DNA of 64,000 nt from Natrinema saccharevitans. GTDB taxonomy: Archaea > Halobacteriota > Halobacteria > Halobacteriales > Natrialbaceae. A program made the translations under genes and the position numbers. The stretch covers positions 2,852,001 to 2,916,000 of the forward strand of contig NZ_LWLN01000001.1 in NCBI RefSeq assembly GCF_001953745.1, written 5' to 3'. Below are positions 1 to 8,750 of this stretch, one piece after another (the stretch's first letter is position 1; the number at the start of each line of letters is the position of its first letter). A model generated the notes under the pieces. The model ran no database searches. It saw only the letters and a list, made by a program, of their open reading frames with translations, and was not told the DNA's origin.

Positions 1-587
1 CCGGCGGCCAGCCCCTTGCGGCGGGCCAGCGAGAAGACGGCGGCGGCCTCCATCTCGACCGCCAGCAGGCCGGCGGCCTCCCAGTCGTCGACGGCGTCGT
101 CGGTCTCGGCGTAGTAGGCGTCGTCGGAGGCGATCGGGCCGACGTGAACGTCCTCATTGTTGGCTTCGGCCGAGTCCACCAGCGCCGACAGCGCGTCGTA
201 ATCGGGTACCGCGGGGTACTCGACAGCTTCGTAGCGCTTCGAGGTCCCCTCGTTTTTCGCCGCGCCGGTCGCGACGATCATGTCGCCGATCTCGATCCCA
301 GACTGGAGCGCGCCGGTCGTCCCGACCCGGAGGAACGTCTCGACGCCGACGTTGGCCATCTCTTCGATCGCGATCGCCGCGGAGGGACAGCCGATCCCCG
401 TCGAACAGATCGTCAGCTCCCGCCCCTCGTAGGTGGCGTTGACGACCTTGTACTCGCGATTGCGCGCGATCGTCTCCGACTCGTCGCAGTGGTCGGCGAT
501 GCGATCGACCCGGCCGGGGTCGCCCGGGAGCAGTGCGATATCCGTCAGGTCGCCGTCGTCGACCAGCAAGTGTGGCTGCGTCGCCAT
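1..587 (-). CDS. udp: Uridine phosphorylase (3' end beyond window)
   Basis: Reading the minus strand from the ATG at 587 gives a nucleoside phosphorylase of the PNP/UDP superfamily. It cleaves uridine (possibly other nucleosides) with phosphate to base plus ribose 1-phosphate in the cytoplasm. The phosphate-binding motif LLPGDPGR lies at residues 19-26, GVETFLRVGTTGAL at about 85-98, and the ribose-binding VEMEAAAVF near residue 180. About 195 residues are visible and the C-terminus is off the left edge. A PfkB sugar kinase and a ribose-1,5-bisphosphate isomerase lie within 4 kb on the same strand, which fits nucleoside salvage through pentose bisphosphates. Base specificity cannot be read from sequence. 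Confidence 0.9.
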   Translation of the reverse strand, partial: MATQPHLLVDDGDLTDIALLPGDPGRVDRIADHCDESETIARNREYKVVNATYEGRELTICSTGIGCPSAAIAIEEMANVGVETFLRVGTTGALQSGIEIGDMIVATGAAKNEGTSKRYEAVEYPAVPDYDALSALVDSAEANNEDVHVGPIASDDAYYAETDDAVDDWEAAGLLAVEMEAAAVFSLARRKGLAA

Positions 588-733
588 ACTCTCGCGTTCC
601 GCGGGCGGCGAGAAAAAAGGTTCGAGGAAGGGTCGAGAAGCGATCGATTCGTCTCGGCAGTCCTCGACGCCACCCCTTCCCGGCCCGACGGCGTCTCGTC
701 CGGACGGCTGTCGGTTACAACCGGCAGCCCGTC

Positions 734-1036
734 TCAGTCCGTCGGGCGCACTTCGACGCAGTCGGGCCGAATCGTGACCGTCGCGCCGTCGGCCTCGAAC
801 TCGACGATCCCCGTCGCTCGAGCGTCGCCGCGATTGGTGTCGGCGAACAGTTCGTCGAGCGCGTCGGGGTCGACGTAGTCGTACAGCTGCGTGCCGGCCG
901 CCGTGACTTCGTGACCGTGGTAGCGGGCCAGGGCGGTCGCAGCGGCGATACTCGGCGGTTCGTCAGCGTCTCGGTCGTACTGGATGCGCCGTCTGAGGCC
1001 GCATCCGTTGGACTCGGTTACCCTTCCTTCCGTCAT
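734..1036 (-). CDS. HalOD1 output domain protein
   Basis: A 100-residue haloarchaeal protein matching the HalOD1 (halobacterial output domain 1) family, recognised by the core pattern SIAAATALARYHG followed by LYDYVDPDALDELF around residues 29-65. HalOD1 domains occur alone or at the end of sensor and response-regulator proteins and are thought to act in signalling; the biochemical role is unknown. The protein is a single domain with no membrane segment and stands between udp and the PfkB kinase gene without overlap, so it is probably transcribed alone. Confidence 0.8.
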   Translation of the reverse strand: MTEGRVTESNGCGLRRRIQYDRDADEPPSIAAATALARYHGHEVTAAGTQLYDYVDPDALDELFADTNRGDARATGIVEFEADGATVTIRPDCVEVRPTD

Positions 1037-1169
1037 GTCTCTCAGTCACGGGATCGTGACTGTTCAGTCGAGTGGCCAACGGCCCGGCCTATATACCTAC
1101 CGTCAGACGACACCGGGTGAGAACCACACGGCGGCGACGTACCGGATCGCGATCGGTTGCCCCGCCTTT

Positions 1170-2054
1170 TCAAGGGCGGCGCTCGAGGAGCGTCTCGAGT
1201 TCCGCGTCGGTCGGCGCGCTCCGGGCACCCTCGCGGCTCGCGATCACGGCCCCGCAGGCGTTGCCGGTCGTCAGCGCCCGCTCGAGGTCGCGGTCCGCGA
1301 GCCAGCTCGCGAGGAAGCCGGCGGCGAAGGCGTCGCCCGCACCGGCGGTGTCGACGGGGTCGATATCGAACCCCGCGTGAACGACGGTTTCCGACGGCGC
1401 GTACGCTTCCGCGCCGTCGGCCCCGCAGGTGACGACGACGATCCGGTCGTCGGTCGCCCCGTCGGGGCCGCCGTCGAACAGGGCGGCGGCCTCCCGGTCG
1501 GTCACGAAGACGACGTCGGCGAGCGCGAGCGGCTCGCCGTACTCGCGGTCGGCGAGTCGCCGGCCGGGATCGAAGCTGATCCCGACGCCGGCCTCGTCGG
1601 CGATCCCTGCGATCGCGGCGGCCGTCGCCGGTCGCTGTCCGGTGAGATGGACGTGGTCGACCCGCCGGATCCGGGACGGCTCGAGGTCCGCCGGTTGGAC
1701 GGCCTCGTTGACGCCGTCGTTACCGAGAACCGCGACCTCGCCCTCGTCGTCGACCAGCAGGTACTTTACCGCCGTCGCGTCGTCCTCGACGACGCGGACG
1801 CCCTCGAGGGAGACGCCGGCGGCCTCGAGTTCGCGGCGGGCGAGCAGGCCGTTGTCGTCGTCGCCGACGCTGCCGATCAGGCCGACCTCGACGCCGCGGC
1901 CGGCCAGCGCCGCGGCGACGTTGGCCGCGCTGCCGCCGCCCGACTGGCGTTGCGAGCGGATCGACGCCTCGCCGTCGCTCTCCGGCAGTCTGTCGACGCG
2001 AAGGGTCACGTCCCAGTTGACGTGACCGGCCGCGAGTACGGTGATCGAATCCAT
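1170..2054 (-). CDS. PfkB-family carbohydrate kinase, ribose-1-phosphate kinase candidate
   Basis: A complete 294-residue ribokinase-family protein. The substrate-side glycine motif SGGGSAANVA covers residues 38-47, and the anion-hole/ATP signature DTAGAGDAF covers 235-243 with D241 as the expected catalytic base. It phosphorylates a sugar or sugar phosphate with a nucleoside triphosphate. PfkB proteins vary too much for the substrate to be read directly. The neighbours are uridine phosphorylase, which makes ribose 1-phosphate, and ribose-1,5-bisphosphate isomerase, which uses its phosphorylated form. This makes ribose-1-phosphate kinase a good candidate activity; ribokinase or 2-keto-3-deoxygluconate kinase are alternatives. 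Confidence 0.85.
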   Translation of the reverse strand: MDSITVLAAGHVNWDVTLRVDRLPESDGEASIRSQRQSGGGSAANVAAALAGRGVEVGLIGSVGDDDNGLLARRELEAAGVSLEGVRVVEDDATAVKYLLVDDEGEVAVLGNDGVNEAVQPADLEPSRIRRVDHVHLTGQRPATAAAIAGIADEAGVGISFDPGRRLADREYGEPLALADVVFVTDREAAALFDGGPDGATDDRIVVVTCGADGAEAYAPSETVVHAGFDIDPVDTAGAGDAFAAGFLASWLADRDLERALTTGNACGAVIASREGARSAPTDAELETLLERRP

Positions 2055-2150
2055 TCGCCGATAGGAAGAGGACGGGACGGGCCGGCAAAAACCTAGGTTT
2101 CGGTGGCAGACACTGAGGTAGACGCGAACGACGCGGGGAACCGGCCGCGG

Positions 2151-2972
2151 TCACATCACGGTGAACAACAGGACGTTGTGGACGGCCGGACCGAGCCCGA
2201 CCGCGGCGACGAGAGCGAGGACCGTCCGGCCCTGCTGTGGCCGGTCCGCGACGTACTCGCGGAACAGTCCGACGATGACCAGCGCGAGGGCGACTTTGAC
2301 CAGCACGAACAGCCAGCCGGCACCGACGTACTCCGCGGTCGGCAGCGCCTCCCCCGCCTCGAGTAACAACAGCGACAGCGGGACGTTCTCGCCGGCCCCG
2401 AGGACGTCGTAGCCGACGGCGGTCGTGACGCCGTCTAACGTGTGCGCGAAGACGACGAGCGCGCCGGTCGTACTCGTGGTCGCCGCGACGTCGGTAAACC
2501 AGAGGCTCAGGGCGAGCCAGGCGAGGGCAGTCACGATACCGGCGACGACGACGGTGATGACGGGCCAGAACGGCTCGAACGTCCCCGTCTGGATGCTCTG
2601 GAAGAGCGCGAACATCGTGAAGACGGTAAAGAATGCCGTCCCGGCGACGCCGACGAAGCGTGGGATGGTCGGCTGGAGCCCGCCGACGTGGAGGAAGACG
2701 CCGACGATCCAGGCCAGCCCCGCGATGATCGCCGTCACGACGTAGACCATCGGCGCGGTAAACAGGGGTTCGATGGTCGGCGGGAACGCACTCATCTTGT
2801 ACAGGACGTGTAACGTCGCGCCGAACATCATCCACGGGGCAAAGGCCAGCACGGTCCGGTCGGTTACGGGCGGTTCGATCGCCCACAGCAGCGCGATCAC
2901 CCCCCCGAGAATCACGACGGCCGGCACCACCATGTACCACGGCGGAACGACGAACCCCTCGGGTAACACCAT
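2151..2972 (-). CDS. DUF63 family membrane protein
   Basis: A roughly 273-residue polytopic membrane protein matching DUF63, a family typical of haloarchaea whose members begin with a LPEGF-like N-terminus. About seven hydrophobic segments are visible, and HTLDGVTT and VFFREY-like stretches occur in the second half as in relatives. I chose the ATG at 2972 (MVLPEGF); an in-frame TTG nine bases upstream is less likely. It lies between the PfkB kinase and R15P isomerase genes on the same strand, but gaps of about 100-200 nt argue for separate transcripts. No function is established. Confidence 0.8.
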   Translation of the reverse strand: MVLPEGFVVPPWYMVVPAVVILGGVIALLWAIEPPVTDRTVLAFAPWMMFGATLHVLYKMSAFPPTIEPLFTAPMVYVVTAIIAGLAWIVGVFLHVGGLQPTIPRFVGVAGTAFFTVFTMFALFQSIQTGTFEPFWPVITVVVAGIVTALAWLALSLWFTDVAATTSTTGALVVFAHTLDGVTTAVGYDVLGAGENVPLSLLLLEAGEALPTAEYVGAGWLFVLVKVALALVIVGLFREYVADRPQQGRTVLALVAAVGLGPAVHNVLLFTVM

Positions 2973-3171
2973 ACGGGGCAATGGCTGTCACCAGTGACTA
3001 ACACTTTCCGATCCCGGACGATTCACAGTGTTGAAGGTTTCGGCCGCGATCCCGTCGTCCCGGAGCGCGGTTCGGGCCACTGGACGCCAGAGAGCCGGTG
3101 TATCGACCGTCCGGACGGTGGCGAGGTCTCGAGGGCCCGTGTCGACGTTCCGACCATCGAGAGGCCGTCGG

Positions 3172-4179
3172 TCACTCCGCCCAGGGCTCGTCGGTCGTGT
3201 CGCCGAACAGTTCTCGCATGAGCGTCACGATGCTCTCGGGCGGGAACTGACCGCGCTCGGTGACGATCGCGTCGACGTACCGCGGGGGCGTCACGTCGAA
3301 CGCGGGGTTTTCGACGGTCAGCCCGCCCTCGCTTCCCGGCTCGCCGGCCGACCCGTCCGGCGCGTCGCTCGAGCGGAGCGACGCGCGCTCCTCGTCCGAC
3401 AGCACCTCGCGCTCGTCGCGGGTCTCGATCGCGACGGTGTGGCCCGTCAGCGTGTCCGGGTGCAGTTTGATCGTCTGCGCCGCGACCATCACCGGCACGC
3501 CGCGTTCTCGGGCGGTCACCGCCAGTCCGCTAGTTCCGATCTTGTTGATCACGCTCCCGTCGGCCGCGATGCTGTCGGCCCCGACCAGCACGTGGTCGGC
3601 CGCGTCCAGGTACCGCCGGGCCGCCCCGTCGACGATCAGCGTTACCGGCACCCCCCACTCGCGCAACTGCGCGGCCGTGATGTGACCCTGCTTGCGGGGC
3701 CGGGTCTCCTTGACGATCGCCTCGAGGGCCGTCCCGTCCTCGAGGGCGGCCTCGACACAGGCCAGCGCGTCCGTCGAGTGACAGTGAGTCAGGACGACGT
3801 CGCCGTCCCGCAACCGGTTGGCACCGATTCCGCCGAGGGTCTCCCGGGCGTGTTCGAGGTCGCGACGGAACGACTCCGCGCGGTCGATCGTCGACGCCCG
3901 TAACTCGCCGACGGTGTCGCCGTCGGCTCCCCGAAGCACGTATCGGAGCGCGTTCGGCAGACTGACCGCGGTCGGACGGGTTTCGTAGAGGGTTCGGGCG
4001 GCGGCCCGAAGCCCGCGGCGAAACGCCGCCGGCGTCTCGACCCGACTCTCCTCGGCCTGGGTCGCCAGCGCCGCCGCGGCCGCGTCGGCGATCGTCGCCG
4101 CCCCCCGGATCTCCATCGTGGCGATGGCGTCGGCGGTGGATTCGACGGCCGGCACGACCGCCGGTTCGGCATCGACCAT
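3172..4179 (-). CDS. Ribose-1,5-bisphosphate isomerase
   Basis: A 335-residue member of the eIF2B/MtnA/R15P isomerase superfamily. It isomerises ribose 1,5-bisphosphate to ribulose 1,5-bisphosphate in archaeal nucleoside degradation. The sequence THCHSTDA places Cys133, and VLVGADSI places Asp202; these match, from memory and by number, the catalytic Cys133/Asp202 pair of the Thermococcus enzyme. KETRPRKQGH (157-166) and NKIGT (212-216) are further family signatures. A Ser/Gly/Asp-rich insert at about 245-275 is a haloarchaeal feature. A translation-factor eIF2B role is less likely given these residues and the udp/PfkB neighbours. No RubisCO gene is visible here. Confidence 0.85.
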   Translation of the reverse strand: MVDAEPAVVPAVESTADAIATMEIRGAATIADAAAAALATQAEESRVETPAAFRRGLRAAARTLYETRPTAVSLPNALRYVLRGADGDTVGELRASTIDRAESFRRDLEHARETLGGIGANRLRDGDVVLTHCHSTDALACVEAALEDGTALEAIVKETRPRKQGHITAAQLREWGVPVTLIVDGAARRYLDAADHVLVGADSIAADGSVINKIGTSGLAVTARERGVPVMVAAQTIKLHPDTLTGHTVAIETRDEREVLSDEERASLRSSDAPDGSAGEPGSEGGLTVENPAFDVTPPRYVDAIVTERGQFPPESIVTLMRELFGDTTDEPWAE

Positions 4180-4374
4180 GAGAGCGACTTACACGAAGGC
4201 GCTGAAAAGACTGCCGTCGGTTCCGGTGGTTACCCTGACGACCCGTTCGATGGCTCGAGTCCCGGTCCGAACACCGCTCGAGCGATCGTCGAAGCGGGAT
4301 CGACCACCGAACCGAGGGCCGACGGGTGATCGAAAGCCGAAACTCCGAAACCGATCCGCCGGCTACGAGCGCCC

Positions 4375-4848
4375 ATGACCGAACGAACCGGCACGTTCGT
4401 CGTGACCCACGCCGAGCCCGACTCGGCGGTCGTCCGCGACGTCCAGACCGCACAGGTACACACCCTCGCGTCCAACCCCGGCCTCGAGGTCCACGACGTC
4501 CTCGAGGCGACCGTCGCCCCCGAACCGCCCATGGAAGTCACCTGGGAGGTGATCGAGGTCGACGACCGGCGCTCGATCGAGGTGGTCGACAGCGACCTCG
4601 AGCCGACCACCTACGAGAAAGAGCTCGCGGCCGACGCCGAGATCGGCGACCTCGTCCAGGAGGAGCGGGCCGGCACCGGCGAGATCCACGTCTTCCGGGT
4701 TCCCGGCGACGAGGTCGCGGCCGCCGCCGCCGACGTCCTCGCGGACGAGGAGACGATCGCCCGTGCCGCCCGGCTCGAGGCGGTCCGAGTAGAGGTCCGG
4801 TCGGCGGCCGACGAGGGCGTGCTGAGCGTTCGGTACCTGCCGGACTGA
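4375..4848 (+). CDS. DUF5812 family protein
   Basis: A 157-residue acidic cytoplasmic protein of a haloarchaea-only family (DUF5812), recognised by the N-terminal TGTFVVTHA followed by repeated beta-type segments and the ending VRYLPD. It has no membrane segment, metal motif or known catalytic signature. It lies about 75 nt upstream of secF on the same strand; that position before secFD may be conserved in relatives, which would hint at a secretion link, but nothing in the sequence shows such a role. Confidence 0.75.
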   Translation: MTERTGTFVVTHAEPDSAVVRDVQTAQVHTLASNPGLEVHDVLEATVAPEPPMEVTWEVIEVDDRRSIEVVDSDLEPTTYEKELAADAEIGDLVQEERAGTGEIHVFRVPGDEVAAAAADVLADEETIARAARLEAVRVEVRSAADEGVLSVRYLPD

Positions 4849-4922
4849 CGCGCGGTCCGACCGGCGGCTCGCCGGGTCGAATTGAGAAGGCTTACTTCGG
4901 GGGGGTGTAAGTACACCGGTAT

Positions 4923-5798
4923 ATGGGGTATTTCGACGTACCGGAGATCGATTACACCCGGTACAGCAATCGCCAGCTCGCAGCGGTTCCGCTGGCGGTT
5001 CTCGCGGTCGCACTGCTCGTGTTAAGCGGCGCGTTCCTCGCGTACGGAACGCCGGTGCCGCTGGGCATGGACTTCGCCGGCGGGACGGAGCTGACCGTCC
5101 AGACGACGACGGCGGAAGGCGACATCGGGGCGGCGTTCGACGAACAGCCCGAGTCCGTGACCGGAACGGGAAGCGAGAACCAGTACATCGTCCAGTTCTC
5201 CTCGACCGACTCGCAGGCCCTGAGCGATCAGGCCGAGGAAAACCTCGAGCAAGACGGGAGCGCCGAGGTCGTCCAGTCGGTGTCGGCGACATCGGCGAGC
5301 TTCGGTCAGGGTAGTCAGCAGACGGCCATGCTCGGACTCGTCATCGCGTTCGTCGGCATGAGCGCGATCGCGTTCCTGCTCTTTCGAACGTTCGTACCCT
5401 CGATCGCGATCGTCATCTCCGCGTTTTCCGATCTGATGATCCCGCTCGCGTTCATGCGGCTGGCCGGCATTCCGCTCTCGCTGGGCACCGTCGCCGGCCT
5501 CCTGATGCTCATCGGGTACTCCGTCGACTCCGACATCCTGTTGAACAACCACGTCCTGCGCCGGAGCGGTGACTTCTACGAGAGTACCCACCGCGCGATG
5601 CGGACCGGCGTCACGATGACGGTCACGTCGATGGTTGCGATGCTCGTCATGGCCGTCTCGGCGTATATCTTCGGTATCGGCCTGCTGGCGTCGATCGGGA
5701 CCATCCTGTTCGTCGGCCTCGCCGCCGACCTGCTGAACACCTACATGTTGAACCTGAGCCTGCTTCGCTGGTACAAGTTCGAGGGGGTCCGCTCATGA
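4923..5798 (+). CDS. secF: Protein-export membrane protein SecF
   Basis: A 291-residue SecF subunit of the archaeal SecDF complex, which aids the late steps of Sec-dependent export using the ion gradient. One N-terminal membrane helix (about 20-42) is followed by the DFAGGTELTV periplasm-side motif near residue 50, an external domain rich in Asp/Glu/Gln, and five C-terminal helices from about residue 135 containing the conserved GYSVDSDILLNNHVLR. The length is normal. secD follows in an ATGA overlap of 4 nt, so the two are translationally coupled. The archaeal order secF-secD is seen. Confidence 0.95.
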   Translation: MGYFDVPEIDYTRYSNRQLAAVPLAVLAVALLVLSGAFLAYGTPVPLGMDFAGGTELTVQTTTAEGDIGAAFDEQPESVTGTGSENQYIVQFSSTDSQALSDQAEENLEQDGSAEVVQSVSATSASFGQGSQQTAMLGLVIAFVGMSAIAFLLFRTFVPSIAIVISAFSDLMIPLAFMRLAGIPLSLGTVAGLLMLIGYSVDSDILLNNHVLRRSGDFYESTHRAMRTGVTMTVTSMVAMLVMAVSAYIFGIGLLASIGTILFVGLAADLLNTYMLNLSLLRWYKFEGVRS

Positions 5799-7408
5799 GT
5801 CCGATCGGCGCGATCAAGGGCAACTGGCGCGTCCTCCTGCTCGTGGCGTTTCTCGCGTTCGCCGTCGTCGCGCTCTTTATCCCCGGCGGGATCGTCGCCG
5901 ACGACGGCCTCGCCAGTGACAGCGTCGACAGCGGGCCGACGAACCTCGAGTTCGGGCTCGGACTCGATGGCGGGACCCGGATCCGGGTCCCGGTCGCGGG
6001 CATGACCGCGGAGGACATCGACACCGGCGCGGTCAGCGACGACGGGCAGGTCGATCAGGAGCGGATCGACGGCGTCGAGTCGACGCTCCAGAGCGAACTC
6101 GACCTCGATCAGGCGGACGTCAGCGTCGACGTCCGGGACGACGGGACCGTCACCGCCGAGGTGTTCAACGACAACGTCAGCGAATCGGAGTTCGCCGCGG
6201 CGTTGCAGGCGGCCGACGTCGACGCCTCCGAAGACGCCATCCGCGACGGCGTCACCCAGGGCACCCGCGACGAGATGATCAGGACGATCCAGACGAAGAT
6301 CAACGCCGCGGGCCTCTCCGGCGGGACGGCCTACGAGTCGACGACGGTTGGCGGCCAACACTACATCGTCGTCGAGGTCCCCAACATGGACGCCGACGAG
6401 CTCCGGACCATCCTCTCGGAGCGCGGCCAGGTCGAGGTCGTCGCCTACTATCCGGACGGGAACGAGACCCAGACGAACCAGACGGTCCTGCGGGGCGAAA
6501 ACATCGTCGAGGTCGATCCGCCGGAACAGAACCAGCGCGGCTCGGGCTACTTCGTTCCCGTCCAGGTCGGCGAAGACGCCGCACCGGGATTCCAACAGCA
6601 GATGGTCGATCTCGGATTCACGACCGAGGGACGGGGGCAGTGCAGCCTCAGCGGCGACGGTGAGAGCGTCGACTTCGATCACGAGGGCCAGCAGTACTGT
6701 CTGCTGACCGTCGTGGACGACGAAGTCGTCGACGCCCACTCGATGGGCGATCTCGCCGACCCGATGAACGACGGGAGCTGGGAGAACGACCCGACGTTCC
6801 AGATGGGCGCACCGGGCCAGGAACAGGCCCAGTCGCTGTCGGTTAACCTTCGGGCGGGGAGCCTGCGCGCGCCGCTTGACTTCAGTGAGGAACAGATCTA
6901 CTCGATCGAGCCCGGCCACGCCGACCAGTTCAAACAGTACTCGCTGCTGATCGGGCTGCTCTCGGTCCTCACCGTCAGCGGCGTCGTCTACGCCCGATAC
7001 ACCGACACCCGCGTCGCCCTGCCGATGATCGTCACGGCCATGGCCGAAGTGGTCATTCTGCTCGGCTTCGCGGCGGTGATACGCATGCCGCTTGATCTCT
7101 CCCACGTCGCCGGGTTCATCGCCGTCGTGGGGACCGGGGTCGACGACCTCGTGATCATCGCCGACGAGGTGATGGACGAGGGCGACGTCAGCTCCGAACG
7201 GGTCTTCCAATCCCGGTTCCGCAAGGCGTTCTGGGTCATCGGGGCCGCCGCCGCGACAACCGTCGTCGCCCTCTCGCCGCTCGCAGTCCTCAGCCTCGGC
7301 GACCTCCGCGGGTTCGCCATCATCACCATCCTCGGCGTGTTCATCGGGGTCCTCATCACCCGACCCGCCTACGGGGACATCCTGCGACGCCTGCTGACCG
7401 ACCGCTGA
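5795..7408 (+). CDS. secD: Protein-export membrane protein SecD
   Basis: A 537-residue SecD partner of the SecF encoded just upstream. One N-terminal helix (about 9-32) precedes the LGLDGGTRI motif (about 51-59), a large exposed domain with GTRDEMIRTIQTKIN and YYIVVEVPN-type beta segments, and a C-terminal group of five helices from about residue 385. The last part contains VVGTGVDDLVIIADEV, the SecD version of the conserved RND proton-path region. The start overlaps the secF stop. Length and domain order are as expected for haloarchaea. Confidence 0.95.
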   Translation: MSPIGAIKGNWRVLLLVAFLAFAVVALFIPGGIVADDGLASDSVDSGPTNLEFGLGLDGGTRIRVPVAGMTAEDIDTGAVSDDGQVDQERIDGVESTLQSELDLDQADVSVDVRDDGTVTAEVFNDNVSESEFAAALQAADVDASEDAIRDGVTQGTRDEMIRTIQTKINAAGLSGGTAYESTTVGGQHYIVVEVPNMDADELRTILSERGQVEVVAYYPDGNETQTNQTVLRGENIVEVDPPEQNQRGSGYFVPVQVGEDAAPGFQQQMVDLGFTTEGRGQCSLSGDGESVDFDHEGQQYCLLTVVDDEVVDAHSMGDLADPMNDGSWENDPTFQMGAPGQEQAQSLSVNLRAGSLRAPLDFSEEQIYSIEPGHADQFKQYSLLIGLLSVLTVSGVVYARYTDTRVALPMIVTAMAEVVILLGFAAVIRMPLDLSHVAGFIAVVGTGVDDLVIIADEVMDEGDVSSERVFQSRFRKAFWVIGAAAATTVVALSPLAVLSLGDLRGFAIITILGVFIGVLITRPAYGDILRRLLTDR

Positions 7409-7742
7409 CAGCGTCCGATCGCGTTCGTTTTATCCCGTCCGACAGCGCGGACACCAGTCGACACTGTTGCCGTCGCCGTGTGCACGTGCGAAATCGTACG
7501 AAACCGGCCGCTGAAGACGTACAAACGGGCATTCGACACACCACCGTAACGCACCGGCGGGACGATCAATAGCGATTAGCCTGCGACTGCAACTGTACTC
7601 GAAAGGGCCGCGAGACTGCAGTTCTGAACCGGTGTCGACGCCGTCGCTCGAGGCGTCGTCCGGCTGAGACCGTGCCGAACAGGACTCGAGACCGGTCGAT
7701 CCGACAGCTGGTACTAGGTGACTCGAGACGACGAAAACGAAA
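7409..7742. other. Intergenic region between secD and tRNA-Thr
   Basis: No complete gene is seen. On the minus strand an open frame ending at 7430 carries two closely spaced W-C-x2-C motifs, but it has no ATG, GTG or TTG start upstream before it runs into the tRNA gene. It is discussed as a finding, not called as a gene. Confidence 0.5.
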
Positions 7743-7814
7743 AGCCTAGGCCGGGATTTGAACCCGGGCTCTCGTCCTTACCAAGGACGCGCTTTACCGC
7801 TAAGCTACCCAGGC
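7743..7814 (-). tRNA. tRNA-Thr (GGT)
   Basis: A full cloverleaf on the minus strand: acceptor GCCTGGG pairs with CCTAGGC (one G-T wobble), D stem GCTT/AAGC, anticodon stem CGTCC/GGACG around loop TTGGTAA (anticodon GGT), and T arm CCGGG-TTCAAAT-CCCGG. The discriminator base is T, as expected for archaeal tRNA-Thr. CCA is not encoded and there is no intron. Confidence 0.95.
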
Positions 7815-7913
7815 GCGTACTTCTTCGTTGATCGGAGATGTCTTTATGCGTTTCGATCCACGGGAGCCGTGCGCCGGTGTGTCGCGGTGCCGTCTCGGAG
7901 TCTCGAGGCGCGA

Positions 7914-8690
7914 TCAGGGATCGGTCGCCGACGTCGCCCGGTCGGTCGCGTGGTCCTCGAGCGAGCGGTCGGAGACCGACGGCCCGAGATCGGTGAGACA
8001 GTCCTCGACGGCGGGAAACGAGGTGCCGGCGGCGTCGGCGAGGTTCTCGGCGAGGGCCAGCAGCCGCGGCGAGGGGGTTTCGCCGACGGCGACGGCTCCG
8101 GTCCGGACCGCGAGTTCGAGGACGTCGCGCTCGAGGTTGGCGTCGATCGCCGCGGGATCGCCCTCGTCGATCGCGGCGGTCGGATCGGGATCGTCGCCCG
8201 CCGCGAGGTCGGCCCGACGGGTCTGGTCGCGGCCGAACGACTGGACGGTGCGGACGGCCGTGCCGGCGGCCTCGGTGCGAGCCAGCAGGTAAAAGCCTCG
8301 CGCGACGAGGATGTCGGCAGCCAGGATCGCGAGGTCGGCCTCGCCCGCGTCGGCGTCACTTTTCGTCCAGGGTTCGTCGTGGGCGAGCGCCCGCGTCAGT
8401 CGCAGTCCCTCGTAGATGAGTTGGACGCCGGCCGCGTGGGTGACGACGTCGTGGTCACTGCCGGACGAACGGTCCCGATCGGCGGTCGCCTCGTCGGCCA
8501 CCCCGTGATCGTACTGTTCGTCGAAGCCGTGGCCATCGGTGGCCATCGCAGCGGCGCTCTCGAGCGTGAGCGTCGCGGGTACCATCGACGCCCGATCGAG
8601 AACGGATTCGAGATACTCGTGTAGCTGTGGTGGTTCGACGTCCGCGACGGCCTCGGCGGCGGCACGCCGACAGCTGTCGGCATTCTCCAT
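7914..8690 (-). CDS. Conserved haloarchaeal protein (DUF7114-like)
   Basis: A 258-residue alpha-helical protein, start ATG at 8690 (MENADSCRRA). I recognise it only as a haloarchaeal conserved family; relatives have at times been labelled polyprenyl synthetase-like, but the DDxxD prenyltransferase motifs are not visible here, so no function is given. A helix-rich N-terminus with MVPATLTLESA near residue 37, an ILAADILVARGFYLLA stretch and an acidic C-terminus are the main landmarks. It diverges from an enoyl-CoA hydratase-like gene 60 nt away. Long open frame extends upstream over that gene but only by antisense chance. Confidence 0.7.
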   Translation of the reverse strand: MENADSCRRAAAEAVADVEPPQLHEYLESVLDRASMVPATLTLESAAAMATDGHGFDEQYDHGVADEATADRDRSSGSDHDVVTHAAGVQLIYEGLRLTRALAHDEPWTKSDADAGEADLAILAADILVARGFYLLARTEAAGTAVRTVQSFGRDQTRRADLAAGDDPDPTAAIDEGDPAAIDANLERDVLELAVRTGAVAVGETPSPRLLALAENLADAAGTSFPAVEDCLTDLGPSVSDRSLEDHATDRATSATDP

Positions 8691-8750
8691 TAGCGGGGGG
8701 TTACGACGGGGGAGGCAAAGACCTTTGGAAACGCCGGATCGACTGCGGAT

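Noticed and set aside
5741-7210. A 489-residue minus-strand frame across secD
   Set aside because: It is antisense to a certain secD gene, rich in Arg/Asp/Val shadow peptides, with no family pattern; high GC gives such frames.
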